From positions 1 to 45,077 of the forward strand of contig JAPOOG010000106.1 in the NCBI GenBank assembly GCA_026713545.1: a DNA stretch of 45,077 nucleotides. Reading direction: 5' to 3'. The translations under genes were made by a program, and so were the position numbers. Position 1 is the first letter of the stretch; every line of letters starts with the position of its first letter. Origin of the DNA: Bryobacterales bacterium. GTDB taxonomy: Bacteria > Acidobacteriota > Terriglobia > Bryobacterales > UBA6623. A model generated the notes under the pieces. The model was given only the letters and a program-made list of their open reading frames with translations. It did not search any database and was not told where the DNA came from. Shown one piece after another: positions 32,162 to 41,182 of the stretch.

Positions 32162-32195
32162 GGCTCGACCTTTCCCCTGAAAACTCTTGCCCGCG

Positions 32196-32201
32196 ATTAT
32201 A
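32196..32201 (-). promoter_or_regulatory. -10 hexamer TATAAT
   Basis: TTGCT-TATAAT-CGCG on the minus strand, 34 nt before the ATG at 32161, just inside the gap after the multihaem gene stop. Confidence 0.45.
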
Positions 32202-32207
32202 AGCAAC

Positions 32208-34133
32208 TCAACGAACAGAAGAGTGGATCAGTTCAAGTGCCTTATTGGCCGCCTCGCGAAGGGATTCATCCCCATCGCGTACCACTTCTTGCAAATAGGG
32301 GATAGCCTCAGAGGTGCGCCCGAGAGCCAGCATTGCGAAAGCCAGGTTGTTCCGAGCCCTGAGAACACCCGGATCGATCGCCAGCGCCTCTTGGAACTCC
32401 AGGACGGCAGTTTCATACTCACCCTGCTCGAAGAGCACCGTCCCCAGGTTCAGCCGGGCGTCCGCGAAAAAGGGATTCGCCTCGGCTGCATCACGGAAAG
32501 CCTGTTCGGCTCCACGCTGACGTTGCAGGCTGATGTAGACCAGACCCAGGTTGTTGTACGGATCGGCCGAATACCCGCCGTCCAGTTCAATGGTTTTCTT
32601 GAGAATCTCGATCGCCTCCTCACGCCGCCCCATGTCGGCCAGGAGATTCCCCAGGTTGTTATAGGCCTGGATGTATTCGGGGTCGATCTCGATGGCCCGC
32701 AAGTAGTTCTTCTCGGCGTCCGCAAGCCGTCCGAGCTTGCTTTGCATTTCCGCCAGATCAAAAAAGGGGTCGGGCTTGTCGACAGCCGCCTCGCTCAGCG
32801 CTGAACTCAGCTCCGACGCCGCTTGCGCGTTCGCGGTCTCCTTGCCATGACTGATGGCCCGATAGATGTCCCTCAGTGGCCCTGACAACTCGCTCCCACC
32901 GGGGAAATACACGATCGACCCTGCTTCCCAGTCTGTGCTCTCATCCGCCTCCTCCTCGAGTGGCGCAAGCAGGTCCCGATCCGGTTTCGACCGTTGAATG
33001 AAATGGTCGGTCATCACAACCCGCACTACATCCTTCGTGCGCCGCGCCGGCATATGGCACTCGGTGCAATCCGCACTCTGGAAGTGGCTCTCGACTTCAT
33101 GACAGCCAAGACAAACTTGCCGGTAATGGGCCGCTCTCTCCGCAGGCGGCAGAGACTCGTGCGGATCGTGGCAGGTCGTGCAGGTCATTTTGCTGCTCTG
33201 CTGAAAACAAGCTGACTTGCGAAGCCGGTACGCTGCGCTGACAATCAGGAAATCGTCCTCATGCCCGGTCCCCTCTTCGTAGTCGAAATGCACGATATAG
33301 TCGCTGAGCGGCTCTCCCGGACGATAGGAATAAAACGACCGGCCAAATCGGAGAACCGACTTGGGAGTGCGGAACGGCGTCTCCAAGTGACATTGCATGC
33401 ATATGTCGAGTTGCCGCTCCGCGCCAAGCCGCGCCGGATTGGTGATGGTCTTGCGGACCCGCTCGATCGAGGTCGGGTTGTTCGCCTCACGGATGTGCTC
33501 CTCGCCCGGTCCGTGGCAGCGCTGGCAATCGATGCCCATCGGGATCGCGCCGCGAAAGCTCGGGTCGTGGTCCCAGCCGGGGCGGTCCGCTTTCATCGCG
33601 GAGAACGGATAGCCGTTGTGGCAGAACATGCAGCGGTTGGTGATGATACGGGTGAAGCCGGCGTGGTCGGGCTTGTCATAGCCCGGCGCCATGCCCCAAC
33701 TGTTTTCCTGCGCATACCAACTGATCGGCAATTCAACCATGCGGCCGTTGGATGTCTGGTGGATATAGCTGCGGGCGCGCGCGCCGGAACCCATCACATG
33801 CGTGACCTGCTTTTCGAGCTGATGGATGCGGCGGCCCTGTGCGTCGAGCTGATACCGTCTCACATAGAACTTGTCGCCGCGCCGCGTCATCTCGTAGTGA
33901 CGCTGGGATGGCTCGTGATAGTAGCTGTTGTGCTCGCTCCAGTCCTCAACCATCTTCTCCGGATCAGGAAGATAGAATGCCCGACCCATCGTGGTCTTCT
34001 GATACTCGTCATAGATGCGTTGGTGACACGAACGGCAGGTGGCTGTGTCCACATATCCGGCGGCCGCCCCGCCGTCAGCAGGCAGGCGAAGTGCAGCGAG
34101 CAGGATCAGCAGTAGCAGCCGCATCCCGAACAT
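32208..34133 (-). CDS. exported seven-haem cytochrome c with C-terminal TPR domain
   Basis: The 641-aa protein starts with a Sec signal (MFGMRLLLLILLAALRLPA) and has seven CxxCH sites: CRSCH (33-37), then CMFCH, CQRCH, CMQCH, CTTCH, CLGCH and CTECH. The C-terminal third is a TPR array (NNLGNLLADMG, NNLGLVYISLQ, LNLGTVLFEQGEYETAVLEFQEAL). The fold resembles multihaem cytochromes c554/NrfA-like or their relatives, with electron-transfer function in the periplasm. Start by coupling: its ATG overlaps the upstream TGA by one base (TGATG). The longer frame to 34394 has no signal sequence. Confidence 0.9.
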   Translation of the reverse strand: MFGMRLLLLILLAALRLPADGGAAAGYVDTATCRSCHQRIYDEYQKTTMGRAFYLPDPEKMVEDWSEHNSYYHEPSQRHYEMTRRGDKFYVRRYQLDAQGRRIHQLEKQVTHVMGSGARARSYIHQTSNGRMVELPISWYAQENSWGMAPGYDKPDHAGFTRIITNRCMFCHNGYPFSAMKADRPGWDHDPSFRGAIPMGIDCQRCHGPGEEHIREANNPTSIERVRKTITNPARLGAERQLDICMQCHLETPFRTPKSVLRFGRSFYSYRPGEPLSDYIVHFDYEEGTGHEDDFLIVSAAYRLRKSACFQQSSKMTCTTCHDPHESLPPAERAAHYRQVCLGCHEVESHFQSADCTECHMPARRTKDVVRVVMTDHFIQRSKPDRDLLAPLEEEADESTDWEAGSIVYFPGGSELSGPLRDIYRAISHGKETANAQAASELSSALSEAAVDKPDPFFDLAEMQSKLGRLADAEKNYLRAIEIDPEYIQAYNNLGNLLADMGRREEAIEILKKTIELDGGYSADPYNNLGLVYISLQRQRGAEQAFRDAAEANPFFADARLNLGTVLFEQGEYETAVLEFQEALAIDPGVLRARNNLAFAMLALGRTSEAIPYLQEVVRDGDESLREAANKALELIHSSVR

Positions 34134-35131
34134 CACTCTGTCAGCAGCTCTGCCAAAGCTTCGGTGAGCGCGGCGGCGACGAGCGCGTAACCTTTCCGCG
34201 TGCAGTGCACGCTGTCCGTAAATAAACCGTCGCCCCCGCTTGCCCGAAACACGGGGACCAGGTCCACGACCGTGACTCCCTCTTCCCGTCCCACGCGTCT
34301 CACGATCTCCTGACGATCCCCTTCCATCGACTCCACTGTCTGCCGCTGCATCGGCCACACCTGAAACACAGCCGCGCTTCCCTTCTCCCTGCACCAGGCT
34401 GCGATCAGCCGCAATTGTTCCGCGAACTCCTCATCGTTCAGACGTTGCCGGTTGCCCGGTGTCGCCCGGCGCCAGAGGCGTGTGAACCGCAGGCGACTGA
34501 ACTCACCGCTGCGTTCTGCGACAAGCAACTCTTCGTGCTCGGCGTCACTGAGGTGATCCCAGATGCTCCGTCCGTTCGGCCAAAAAGTAACTACGACCAC
34601 GTCGGGCGTCTCTTGCAGTTGATCCAGCAGAATCCGTCCTTGAAAGACCGAGTAGCCCGGCACACCGGCATTCACGGCGCGAATGGCAATCTCATGATTT
34701 CGCGCAAGCCGCTCCTGTGCGCGCGCCGGGAACGCCTCATCGTCGTCGACTGGGATGCCGAATGTGCACGAGTCTCCGATGAAAAAAACCGTCGTTTCCG
34801 CATCATTCTGACCCGGCACGCGCCGGCGGCCCTCCGAGTCCGTCGATACCGTGAACGGATACTCAACGCCGGGGAGCTTCTCGGACGCCTTGACCTTCTT
34901 GAGATTCTTCCGAAGACGCCAGAACAGCTTCTCGTCGGGCTCGAACAACTGCTCCGTGCCCGGAAAGACATCCAGGTTCGTGACAAGAAAATTCCAACGA
35001 GCGTTCTCCGCCGCCCGTAGGCGGCTGCCGCCGGCGAATATCAGTATCCAGGCAGACCACAGACAGACAACCGTGAATAAGGCGCGCCGCTGTGAGACTC
35101 CCCGGCGATTCAGCGGCAAGTCCGATGTCAT
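34133..35131 (-). CDS. SGNH/GDSL-like hydrolase
   Basis: The 332-aa protein has a hydrophobic N-terminal segment (about 18-36, anchor or signal), then SGNH blocks: block I FFIGDSCTFG with the nucleophile Ser, NAGVPGYSVFQG, TFWPNGRS with Asn, and a final DSVHCTRKGYALV with Asp and His. SGNH enzymes deacylate or transfer acyl groups on polysaccharides and lipids; the substrate is unknown. It starts with a 4-bp overlap (ATGA) with the membrane-TPR gene and ends overlapping the seven-haem gene, so the three are one transcript. Confidence 0.85.
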   Translation of the reverse strand: MTSDLPLNRRGVSQRRALFTVVCLWSAWILIFAGGSRLRAAENARWNFLVTNLDVFPGTEQLFEPDEKLFWRLRKNLKKVKASEKLPGVEYPFTVSTDSEGRRRVPGQNDAETTVFFIGDSCTFGIPVDDDEAFPARAQERLARNHEIAIRAVNAGVPGYSVFQGRILLDQLQETPDVVVVTFWPNGRSIWDHLSDAEHEELLVAERSGEFSRLRFTRLWRRATPGNRQRLNDEEFAEQLRLIAAWCREKGSAAVFQVWPMQRQTVESMEGDRQEIVRRVGREEGVTVVDLVPVFRASGGDGLFTDSVHCTRKGYALVAAALTEALAELLTE

Positions 35132-37065
35132 GGCGCGGCCGCAAGCTGTTGCAGCGCGGCTTGCGCGGCCGCGCGCAGCCGCACGTCCCCGTACTCGAAA
35201 GCGATCTGATAATGGCGTCGTGCGCGAACCATATCGCCCCGGTAAGCCAGCAGTGAAGCCAGGTTGATGTGCGCCGTCGCGTATGTCGGGTCCAACGTCA
35301 CTGCCTTCTCGAGCTCTTCGATACCCTCGTCGAAGCGCCCAAGGTCGCCAAGCGTGGCGCCGATGCCCGCCCGGATCTTTGCTGAACTCGGCTCCGCCGT
35401 GAGACCCGCCCGATATTGCTGCAGCGCCTGCTCCGGCTTGTCGGAACGCGCCAACGCGTCGCCCAGGTTCGTGTGGATCGTCGCCAGACTCGCATCCCGG
35501 CTGTGGGCGCTTCCCGGCATGAGCGGGGACCGCGACGTCGCTTCCGCCAGCGCGTCGGCTCCGCCCCTCAGCGCCAGAGCATGCCTGTATTTCTCGACGG
35601 CGCCCTCGTAATCACCCATCTCGGCCAACACGCCGCCCCAGTTATTGAAGACCTTCGACGAAGCTGGCATCAATTCCGCCGCCTTGCGGTATTCGGCAAC
35701 GGCGTCGGAGTGGCGCTTTTCCTTCCACAGAGCGTTCCCCAGGTTGTAGTGGGCGTCTCCGACGTCAGGCACCGCGCCCGCGAGGGATTCCATCGCCGCG
35801 AGTTCGCGCTCGGGGCTGTTGATCTCGAACGCAGCCAGAATCACGACGATGGCGACCAAGTATGCGGCCTGAATCATTCCCTTGCGCGCCAACCGCACCT
35901 GTCGAACGGCTCGCTGCACCTGCGCTTTCGCAGCGGCCAGTTTGCTCTGTCCCGGCTCTGTGGCCAACTGAATGTCGAGCCCTTCCCGCGTTTCAGGCTC
36001 CCGTATCTTCCAGATGAAGCTGTCGTAGTAGTAGTGGAGCGCGTTCGAGGTGAATATCAGTGCGATCAGGATGCGGCTCGCCAGCTCTCCGCTGAGATAG
36101 GTCGGCAGCAGGTTGATGCTGCCATACCCGAAGATCAGCGCCGTGTAGAGAAACGCGAGACTCCACCGTGGCCGGAAGAGGAACCGTGTAAACGCCCTGA
36201 CCGGACTACGCCGGTCCACCCGGTTGCGGTTGAAAACCCACACGATGCCGTAGTACTGGATGCAGTGAAACGCCGACCAGACCGTGAACCCGACCAGGAA
36301 GTCCTCGATGCCGACGTAAAGGTAGTACGTAGCGGCAAGAAAGATCCCCATGAGTGTGAGCTTCTTGAAGCTGACTGGCTTGCCCATGCGCCACAAGTTG
36401 GCGTGGTAGCCGACGTACGCGAACGAGATCAACGCAGTCGCCGCCCACAGCGTCATCCGGACCCCGTCGACCAGCTCCGGTGAGATCAACGGCAAGCCGC
36501 TCTGGTACGCGCGGCTCAACATGTTGTGGCTGTAGTGCGGGCTCGTGGCGATCAGCGTGATGTACCACGAAATGGCGAATCCCCAATCGAGTTTCGAGGT
36601 GAGCTTGGCCACCGCGCCCGCCTTCGAATCGTAGATCCGCATGAAGCCGTAGTGCTGCATGAGGACGTGCCAGATGTCCCACGCCGCAACGAACAGAAGC
36701 AACCCGTGAAGGTCACGGCTGTTGAACCACATCGCCGTCGCGAACAAGATCGGCGGAGCCAGCAAGAAGCGCCACTTGAAGCGCTCGAACAATTCCTGGT
36801 CGCCGTAGGCCCGCAGGAAGGTCGGGAAGTGGTGGCCGAACGTAAAAAAAGCCAACGACAGAATGGCGATCTGCTCAGAACTCATCACGCCGCGCAGAGG
36901 CAGAAACGCGGCGATCACCACCAGCGGCGCGCCGATGAACAGAAAGCTGTCCCAGAAGGGAGAAATGATCCAGCCGGCGGCCGCCTTCGCGGGCTCGCCG
37001 GCAGCAGCCGGAGCGGGCCGCACACCCCCTGATCGGACGGGCTTTTTCGACTTCTTGCGAGCCAT
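35128..37065 (-). CDS. His-rich polytopic membrane protein with C-terminal TPR repeats
   Basis: The 645-aa protein has a basic start (MARKKSKKPVRSGG), about ten hydrophobic segments, and then TPR motifs (HYNLGNALWKEKRHSDAVAEYRKA, NNWGGVLAEMGDYEGAVEKYRHAL, INLASLLAYRGD). Helix ends hold conserved-looking His: FGHHFPTFL (78-79), WHVLMQHYGFM (133, 138), SPHYSH (177, 180), FHCIQYYG (267) and NALHYYYDSF (344). This arrangement suggests an integral-membrane metal site, as in diiron desaturase/hydroxylase-like proteins. I cannot name the family. The ATG at 37065 is preferred because TACAAT at 37112-37117 looks like its -10 and overlaps the upstream ATG at 37113. Confidence 0.82.
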   Translation of the reverse strand: MARKKSKKPVRSGGVRPAPAAAGEPAKAAAGWIISPFWDSFLFIGAPLVVIAAFLPLRGVMSSEQIAILSLAFFTFGHHFPTFLRAYGDQELFERFKWRFLLAPPILFATAMWFNSRDLHGLLLFVAAWDIWHVLMQHYGFMRIYDSKAGAVAKLTSKLDWGFAISWYITLIATSPHYSHNMLSRAYQSGLPLISPELVDGVRMTLWAATALISFAYVGYHANLWRMGKPVSFKKLTLMGIFLAATYYLYVGIEDFLVGFTVWSAFHCIQYYGIVWVFNRNRVDRRSPVRAFTRFLFRPRWSLAFLYTALIFGYGSINLLPTYLSGELASRILIALIFTSNALHYYYDSFIWKIREPETREGLDIQLATEPGQSKLAAAKAQVQRAVRQVRLARKGMIQAAYLVAIVVILAAFEINSPERELAAMESLAGAVPDVGDAHYNLGNALWKEKRHSDAVAEYRKAAELMPASSKVFNNWGGVLAEMGDYEGAVEKYRHALALRGGADALAEATSRSPLMPGSAHSRDASLATIHTNLGDALARSDKPEQALQQYRAGLTAEPSSAKIRAGIGATLGDLGRFDEGIEELEKAVTLDPTYATAHINLASLLAYRGDMVRARRHYQIAFEYGDVRLRAAAQAALQQLAAAP

Positions 37066-37111
37066 CCGGGATACCCCCGACCCACGCCCAGCGGCGCCGG
37101 CCGAGTATTTC

Positions 37112-37117
37112 ATTGTA
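37112..37117 (-). promoter_or_regulatory. -10 hexamer TACAAT of the three-gene operon
   Basis: TACAAT on the minus strand, 46 nt before the chosen start. It overlaps an alternative ATG (37113), so the two uses conflict. Confidence 0.35.
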
Positions 37118-37225
37118 TCCCTGCGAGCGTTTTTACCGTGTCGCGAACAACACGGGACAGCGGTTCAGGCATGGATCCCGTGACTGCGGGCCCGAGACAA
37201 GACACCGAGTTGTTGCCCATGCTCC

Positions 37226-37272
37226 GAGTTTTTTACGAAACACGAGTCACGAAACACGAATCACGGCTTTCC
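37226..37272 (+). repeat. heptamer array, copy 10
   Basis: TTTTT, ACGAAA, CACGAGT, CACGAAA, CACGAAT, CACGGCT in 7-bp register (37234-37268), then TTCC. It ends 4 bp beyond the TGA of the minus-strand amidohydrolase (stop 37273-37275). Confidence 0.85.
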
Positions 37273-38517
37273 TCACCGGAAGTTCGTATACGGCCCGGCC
37301 TGCGTGAACTCCGTCGCCGCCAGCCCCTCCGTATCCCAGACGATCTCGCCCTTGAGGACCGTCAGAACACAGAAGAGCTTCTTGTTGCCGATCATCCTGG
37401 CGCGACCCGAGTCGAGAAAACCGAACTCGCCTTCACGGAGCCGGAACACCGCGATATCGGCTTCGGCGCCCTCGCTGAGCGTCCCCAACTCCGTTCGGCG
37501 AATCGCCTTGGCCGGAGCAACGGTCGTGCGCTCGACAATCTGCTCCAGTGTCAACCCCATGTTGAGAAACTTCGACATGGTCGTCGCCATGTTGGCGCGC
37601 GGCAGCATGATGCTCCGCTTGTGGATGTCGGTCGAGATCGTGTCGGGCAGGAAACCTTGCTTGATCGCCGGTACCGCCTTGCGGAAGTAAAAGCTGCCGT
37701 TGCCGTGACCGACGTCGAAGAGGATGCCCTTCTTGCGCGCCTCCCACATGTACGACTTGACCTTGTTGTTCTCGTCAAGCCAATCGAAGCGCCGGCTGTA
37801 GACGTGCGTGTGTAGGTCTCCGGGACGCATGTGCTCGAGCAATAGCTCGCGGTAGCCGCGGTCGGGCTTCGGACGGAAGTCCACCATCAGCACCGTGTTG
37901 CTCTTCTCGGCCGCTTCTCGGGCGCGATCGATCGCAATCCAATCCACCGGCTCGTAGTGCGCGGTCTTGATGCCGACGATGATCTCCGGGTGCTTCTTCA
38001 CCATGCGGACCGTAGCCTCGACGTCCATCTGCTCGGGATCGTCCTCGACTTCGGGTCCGTACATCCCGGCGCCGACGATATTGAGCAACGCCAACACTCG
38101 TGTCTTCGATTTGTCGATCGTTCCCGCCTTGAACTCCTCGAAACCCTTGTGGCCCGAACTGCCCGCGTCCACGGCGGTCGTCACGCCGTTCGTCAGCGCG
38201 TGATGGTCGGGCTGCAGATTCAACCACGCCCCGTAGGCGTCGAAGTGCGTGTGCAGATCGATCAGGCCTGGGGTGACGTAGTACTCGCCCAGGTCGATCA
38301 CCTTCTTTGCATGGGACGCCGGCAGGTCCTTGCCCACACTGTGGATCTTCTCGCCTTTGATCGCGATATCGAATCGGCCGTTCCGCTCGTTGTGCGGATC
38401 GATCACATGCCCGTTCTTGAGCAGGATGTCGATGATTTCCTGTGCTGCAAGCGGCACGCTCCCCGTCCAGGCGGCAAGTCCGATCACGATGAAGGCATTT
38501 CGAACGAATCTGGTCAT
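37273..38517 (-). CDS. exported amidohydrolase, COG3964 type (copy A)
   Basis: The 414-aa metallo-amidohydrolase has a Sec signal (about 1-26). Metal ligands are HTH at 89-91 in GLIDLHTHFDAYG, Lys184 in GIKTAHY (probable carboxylated bridging Lys), His236/238 in DLHTHVYS, His271 in DVGHGNGSF and Asp297 in STDIH. COG3964 members (for example EF0837 and Atu3266) act as deacetylases on acetyl-mandelate or N-acetyl-D-amino acids and are often paired with SelA-like PLP proteins, as here. It probably acts in the periplasm. A close homologue lies directly upstream (38598), separated by a repeat-bearing gap. Confidence 0.9.
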   Translation of the reverse strand: MTRFVRNAFIVIGLAAWTGSVPLAAQEIIDILLKNGHVIDPHNERNGRFDIAIKGEKIHSVGKDLPASHAKKVIDLGEYYVTPGLIDLHTHFDAYGAWLNLQPDHHALTNGVTTAVDAGSSGHKGFEEFKAGTIDKSKTRVLALLNIVGAGMYGPEVEDDPEQMDVEATVRMVKKHPEIIVGIKTAHYEPVDWIAIDRAREAAEKSNTVLMVDFRPKPDRGYRELLLEHMRPGDLHTHVYSRRFDWLDENNKVKSYMWEARKKGILFDVGHGNGSFYFRKAVPAIKQGFLPDTISTDIHKRSIMLPRANMATTMSKFLNMGLTLEQIVERTTVAPAKAIRRTELGTLSEGAEADIAVFRLREGEFGFLDSGRARMIGNKKLFCVLTVLKGEIVWDTEGLAATEFTQAGPYTNFR

Positions 38518-38520
38518 GAT

Positions 38521-38588
38521 TTTTCTTTCACGAATTACGAGCCATGGCTACTTTGTCATTCACGAAACACGAATCACGGCTCTTCCAA
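38521..38588 (+). repeat. heptamer array, copy 11 (two parts)
   Basis: A left part (CACGAAT, TACGAGC at 38529-38542) and a right part (CACGAAA, CACGAAT, CACGGCT at 38561-38581), then CTTCC. It lies 16 bp beyond the stop of the upstream minus-strand amidohydrolase gene (copy B) and before copy A's start. Confidence 0.8.
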
Positions 38589-38597
38589 CTCCGGCCA

Positions 38598-39857
38598 TCA
38601 GGGAATTTTGTCGTACTCGCCGGCTTCGGTCCAGAGCGGAAAGCCCAGGCCGTCCTCATCAAACACGATCTCGCCCTCGCGGACGGTCATCACGGCCCGC
38701 ACGCGCCGCGAGCCGATCTTCTTCTTGCCCCAGGCGTCTTTGAAGGCGAAGATCCCTTGTTCCATCTTGAGAATGGCGATGTCAGCGATCTTGCCTTCGC
38801 CGAGGGTGCCGATCTCGGGGAACTTCTTGATCGACTCCGCCGGAGTCACCGTCGACCGGTGAATCGCTTCCGCGAGTGGCATCCCGAGCAGCATCATCTT
38901 CGAAATACAGTTCGGCATGTCGGGCGCACCCGCGCGAACGCTCTTCTGATGGAGATCCGTACTGATCGTGTCCGGCGGAAATCCGTCTGCCATGGCCTTG
39001 GACGCGACCGGCCAGAGGAAGCTCCCCGCGCCGTGACCCATGTCGAACAGCACGCCGCGCCGCCGCGCTTCCCACATGTAGGGCTGTACTTTGCCCCCGA
39101 AGCGGCTGACGACTTCCACCTGCCGGTCGTTGTAGAAGTGGGTGTGCATGTCGCCGGAACGGAATTTGTCGAGGACTTTCTCGCGCGTCGTGCGGCCCGT
39201 GTTGGTGAGAATGCCGCTATCGACAATGATCGGCCGGTCCGTCAGGCGTCCCGCCTCGATCGAGCGGTCAATCGCAATCCAGTCGGGATTGCTGTAGTGC
39301 GCGGTCTTGATGCCGACGATGAGATCGGGATGCTCGAGGATCTTCGCGGCGGTTTTCTTCGGATCCATGTCCGTGATGTCGTGCTCCGCCTCCATGCCCG
39401 CGATGCCCTTGCCGACGATGTTGATGAACGCCAGAACGCGCGCCTTCGACCTGTCGATGATCTTCGCCTTGAAATCGTCGAAATTGCGCCAGCCCGCGTC
39501 GCCGCAGGCGACCAGCGTCGTCGTCCCCGTGGTCAGCCAGACGTCGTCGGGGAACAACGGCCCCGAGTTGCAGAGATACGGATGCGCGTGCAGGTCGACA
39601 AAGCCCGGCGTCACGTAGAGTCCCGACACATCGACGACCTTGCCCGCCTCCGAAGCGTCGATCGATTCCGCGATCCGCGCGATCGTTTCGCCCTTGACGG
39701 CGATGTCCATCACGCCGTCGATCTCGTTCGCCGTGTCGATGACGTGTCCGCCTTTCAGCACCAGCTCATACACCGGCTGTGCGGATATCGGCGGTGCCAG
39801 AGCAGCGGCGAGAACCACCGCCGCCAGCGATACGAAACCAACGATGCGTGTCCTCAC
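38598..39857 (-). CDS. exported amidohydrolase, COG3964 type (copy B)
   Basis: The 419-aa paralogue of the gene at 37273 has the same metal-ligand order: His90/92 in VDLHAHPY, Lys184 in GIKTAHY, His238/240 in MHTHFY, His275 in DMGHGAGSF and Asp301 in STDLHQ. A Sec signal peptide (1-27) predicts periplasmic location. It starts at a GTG with GGAGGG 6-7 nt upstream and is only 16 bp after the SelA-like gene stop, so the two are co-transcribed. The side of the active site after HxH differs from copy A (PYLCNSG against FDAYGAW), so the substrates may differ. Confidence 0.9.
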   Translation of the reverse strand: MRTRIVGFVSLAAVVLAAALAPPISAQPVYELVLKGGHVIDTANEIDGVMDIAVKGETIARIAESIDASEAGKVVDVSGLYVTPGFVDLHAHPYLCNSGPLFPDDVWLTTGTTTLVACGDAGWRNFDDFKAKIIDRSKARVLAFINIVGKGIAGMEAEHDITDMDPKKTAAKILEHPDLIVGIKTAHYSNPDWIAIDRSIEAGRLTDRPIIVDSGILTNTGRTTREKVLDKFRSGDMHTHFYNDRQVEVVSRFGGKVQPYMWEARRRGVLFDMGHGAGSFLWPVASKAMADGFPPDTISTDLHQKSVRAGAPDMPNCISKMMLLGMPLAEAIHRSTVTPAESIKKFPEIGTLGEGKIADIAILKMEQGIFAFKDAWGKKKIGSRRVRAVMTVREGEIVFDEDGLGFPLWTEAGEYDKIP

Positions 39858-39873
39858 AGCTGTCCCTCCGTCG

Positions 39874-41103
39874 TCAAGCTCGCGATGCTCTTTCCTTGAT
39901 GATCTCCGTGATGCGATCCGCGATGATCACTTCCTCGCCCGGCTCGAGCAGATACGGGAACAGCCCCAGCCCCTTCCACGGAGGATTGAACCGCCGCATG
40001 TCGGAGGCTTCGATGGAGGGGTTCCCTTCTCGCAACGTCTGGATCATGCCCTTGAGCGACAGGCCGAGCTTCTGCTCATCCCACTGCACCGAAAGCCGAG
40101 GAGAGTGGCTGTAGTCGTTGTTGGGAATGAATTCCGTGTAGACGGTGGGCAGGCCCTGCAGACGCGAAGCGATCCGATGCAACCGGGCGTACCACTCGCG
40201 CCGCTCGGCGGCGTGATCCTTGCGCAGATAAATCTCGAGCGCCGCCAGCGCGCCGACGATCTCTTCCTTGCCGACTTTCGCGATCCTCGGAAGATAGTTG
40301 TGCGGCGCGGCATTGGCGTAGGCCTTGTCGATCCACTCCTTCTTGCCCATCAGGATGCCGCTGCACTGCGGCCCGCGCAGGTTCTTTCCGCCGCTGAACG
40401 CCACCATGTCCACGCCCATCTTGACGAACTTGCTCAAGTTCTCGACCGGCGGAATCTCCGCGGCCGCGTCAAGGATCACCGGCAGATCGTGCTTGTGGGC
40501 GATCTCGGTATATTCGTCCAGCTCCACTTTGTACCCAAGCGTGTGGTGACTCCGCACGAACGCAAAGGCCGCCGTTCTCTCGTTGACCGCCTGGACGATG
40601 TCCTCGGCCGTTTCCACGTCGACGAGCTTCAAGCCGACCATGCGGAAGGCGTGGTCGTATGACGTGTGGTGAATCTTCTGTATGATGACCTCGTCCTTCA
40701 TGCCCATCAGGTCGGGAAGCTGCCGCATCTTCTCACGGTCGTCGCCCGCCGTGACAGCGCAGGCCGAAAGGCAAAGTCCGCACGAGGCTCCGGCGGTGAC
40801 GAAAGCCGCCTCGGCACCAACCAGTTCCGCAATCCGAGCCCCGACTTTCTCCTGCAGCTCGTGGATGCGCACGAAGTTCCGGGAAGCCTGGTCCATCGCC
40901 TCCTGGACTTCCGGCGGCATGCGCGTGCCGCTGAGCGTCGTGAGCGTACCGACGGCATTGATGAAGGTGCGCACGCCGAGGCGATCGTAGATGTTCGCCG
41001 TCTCGAACACGCGCGGGGCGCTCGCGGCCGCCGCGCTGGCTGCTGCTGCGGGCAGGGCAACGCCGGCTTGTACGAAGTTCCGGCGAGAGTAGTTCTCACT
41101 CAT
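39874..41103 (-). CDS. Tat-exported SelA-like PLP-dependent enzyme (copy A)
   Basis: Fold-type I PLP protein related to SelA and D-glucosaminate-6-phosphate ammonia lyase (409 aa). The PLP Lys is Lys240 in AFSGGKNLRGPQCSG. Other hallmarks are DAAAEIPP and AFVTAGASCG. The N terminus SRRNFVQAGVALPAAAASAAAA reads as a Tat signal, so it is exported folded with its cofactor. Family members are usually cytosolic and act with a COG3964 amidohydrolase, here 16 bp downstream. It probably eliminates or rearranges an amino-acid-like substrate released by the amidohydrolase; this is inference. Confidence 0.88.
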   Translation of the reverse strand: MSENYSRRNFVQAGVALPAAAASAAAASAPRVFETANIYDRLGVRTFINAVGTLTTLSGTRMPPEVQEAMDQASRNFVRIHELQEKVGARIAELVGAEAAFVTAGASCGLCLSACAVTAGDDREKMRQLPDLMGMKDEVIIQKIHHTSYDHAFRMVGLKLVDVETAEDIVQAVNERTAAFAFVRSHHTLGYKVELDEYTEIAHKHDLPVILDAAAEIPPVENLSKFVKMGVDMVAFSGGKNLRGPQCSGILMGKKEWIDKAYANAAPHNYLPRIAKVGKEEIVGALAALEIYLRKDHAAERREWYARLHRIASRLQGLPTVYTEFIPNNDYSHSPRLSVQWDEQKLGLSLKGMIQTLREGNPSIEASDMRRFNPPWKGLGLFPYLLEPGEEVIIADRITEIIKERASRA

Positions 41104-41182
41104 AATGGTTGTTCCTCGTAGAGATCGGGTGATTACGGACGCCGGATGCCAATGAGAACATCACGGCGTCCATGGAATATGA

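Noticed and set aside
38544..39899. 451-aa plus-strand frame over an amidohydrolase
   Set aside because: Antisense; composition rich in Arg, His and Asp from complement codons.
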